The notes beneath the pieces are model-generated. The model had not been told where the DNA came from and searched no databases. It saw only the letters and a program-made list of their open reading frames with translations. From positions 1 through 6,580 of the forward strand of contig CANQYH010000176.1 in assembly GCA_947628025.1 (NCBI GenBank): a DNA stretch of 6,580 nucleotides, given 5' to 3'. Below, one piece after another: positions 6,183 through 6,580 of this stretch (its first letter is position 1; each line of letters starts with the position of its first letter). The translations under genes were made by a program, and so were the position numbers. The DNA comes from an uncultured Lachnospiraceae bacterium (GTDB taxonomy: Bacteria > Bacillota > Clostridia > Lachnospirales > Lachnospiraceae).

Positions 6183-6196
6183 GGAGCATTTGCTCC
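6183..6196. repeat. Perfect inverted repeat upstream of the response-regulator promoter
   Basis: GGAGCA and TGCTCC flank two T bases, giving a perfect six-bp inverted repeat of 14 bases. It sits ten bases upstream of the -35 element of the minus-strand promoter at 6144-6172, a typical place for an activator or repressor site. No T-run follows in either direction, so it is not a terminator. It also lies inside the possible degraded coding segment, so chance cannot be excluded. Confidence 0.4.
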
Positions 6197-6312
6197 ATAT
6201 ATCCGCAATGAAAAGACCTCGGTGCAGTATGCCATGACTGGAATCCGGCAACACTACGATCCTTCCTGTGAAATGGGCAGACTATAGTTTCATTGCAAAG
6301 GGATTTGAATAA

Positions 6313-6500
6313 CAACACCAACCGTACGGCGGTAATCAGAAATCCAAACTATAAATCAACCGTCCGTTTTCGGTGGCGGAAATGTGCCAGCCATATCGGA
6401 GGCGGGCGTTTGATTTTTACAGGCTTTTGCGGAAACGCCTGTTCTTGCAACCGACAGTTGATTTTTATTAGAACAAGAGTATTCGTGTTTTTTCAATCTT
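6313..6500. other. AT-rich intergenic stretch with small repeats, no gene seen
   Basis: I see no supported gene here on either strand. The decamer TTGATTTTTA occurs twice, at 6410-6419 and 6458-6467, 48 bases apart start to start. An imperfect hairpin lies between them (CAGGC at 6420-6424 with GCCTG at 6437-6441, inner TTT/AAA after one mismatch). The stretch is probably the upstream region of the gene starting at 6563, and the composition contrasts with the GC-rich DNA left of about 6110. Confidence 0.4.
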
Positions 6501-6539
6501 TATAAAATCTTCAAAATTACCCTGTACCCTGTTTTTGAA
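6501..6539 (+). promoter_or_regulatory. Possible regulatory region of the gene at the right edge
   Basis: TATAAA/TAAAAT (6501-6508) is a -10 candidate without a clear -35. Directly after it comes TACCCTGTACCCTG (6518-6531), two adjacent identical heptamers, enclosed by an inverted repeat TTCAAAA (6510-6516) and TTTTGAA (6533-6539). Such a nested arrangement before a ribosome site could be an operator or a leader hairpin. Which protein, if any, binds cannot be told. Confidence 0.35.
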
Positions 6540-6562
6540 ATCAAAAGAAAGGACAAAAAGAT

Positions 6563-6580
6563 ATGGATACGATTTTGAAA
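6563..6580 (+). CDS. Start of a gene, possibly an ABC transporter ATP-binding protein (partial)
   Basis: ATG at 6563-6565 begins MDTILK and is cut by the window edge. AAAGGA (6548-6553) is a good ribosome-binding site with a nine-base spacing. Six residues cannot identify a protein. N-termini of this kind are common in lantibiotic/bacitracin-type ABC ATPases, which would fit the resistance-module remnant beside it, but this is only an inference from context. Confidence 0.5.

Larger units (their letters stand above)
6129..6312 (+). other. Possible degraded coding sequence in AT-rich DNA
   Basis: One plus-strand frame is open from 6129 to a TAG at 6285-6287 and reads plausible protein such as DNMYLGAFAPYIRNEKTSV and GIRQHYDPSCEMGRL. 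A second frame, open from after a TGA at 6235-6237 to the TAA at 6310-6312, reads LESGNTTILPVKWADYSF and then IAKGFE. Either one is spurious, or a single gene end has shifted frame near 6235. Neither has a convincing ribosome-binding site. The segment overlaps the promoter of the response-regulator remnant on the other strand. I do not recognise a family. Confidence 0.25.

Noticed and set aside
6322..6329. CCGTACGG near the right end as a sixth, displaced unit of the 41-bp repeat
   Set aside because: Only the eight-base palindrome matches; the flanks share nothing with the units, so chance is the simpler explanation.

Overview
The window looks like chromosomal DNA from a GC-rich Firmicute, most likely a Clostridia/Lachnospiraceae-type bacterium. 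This rests on gene content (a DUF4015 lipoprotein, a DacF-like D-Ala-D-Ala carboxypeptidase, a Bce-type regulator/permease remnant), purine-rich Shine-Dalgarno sites and sigma-A-type promoters. It is an inference from family knowledge, not a database match. Genes run on both strands; from about 6110 to the right end the DNA turns visibly AT-rich, which marks a compositional boundary.

Layout, left to right. 1-156: a degenerate tandem repeat (58-bp period plus a 32-bp step) overlapping the 3' end of the next gene. 132-1448 (-): a lipoprotein with a DUF4015 putative glycoside-hydrolase domain and its own extended -10 promoter. 1619-2275 (-): a HAD-family phosphatase like phosphoglycolate phosphatase. 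2276-2571: a divergent intergenic region with an imperfect 67-bp direct repeat and two back-to-back promoters that appear to share one symmetric -35 hexamer. 2572-3405 (+): endonuclease IV (nfo) with all metal ligands. 3406-3582: a convergent gap in which a 71-bp-period repeat duplicates the stop-codon region of the next gene. 3583-4848 (-): a secreted D-Ala-D-Ala carboxypeptidase. 4849-5171: a 41-bp tandem repeat array of five units, several of which can form terminator-like hairpins on the minus strand. 5172-6107 (-): a pseudogene in which the start of a response regulator is joined in frame to the C-terminal part of an FtsX/BceB-like ABC permease, with an internal TGA. 6108-6562: AT-rich DNA with the promoter of the pseudogene, several small inverted/direct repeats and coding-like debris. 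6563-6580 (+): the first six codons of a new gene.

The housekeeping genes (cell-wall trimming, DNA repair, phosphatase, surface lipoprotein) do not form an obvious pathway and seem to be mostly separate transcription units. The right-hand part reads as the scar of a lost peptide-sensing/resistance module: normally a response regulator, histidine kinase, ABC ATPase and permease. Here everything between the middle of the regulator and the last part of the permease is gone. The most unusual features are this chimera and the density of short tandem repeats: four unrelated families in 6.6 kb, two of which copy a gene's stop codon. I do not see convincing evidence for a new defence or other complete system in this window.
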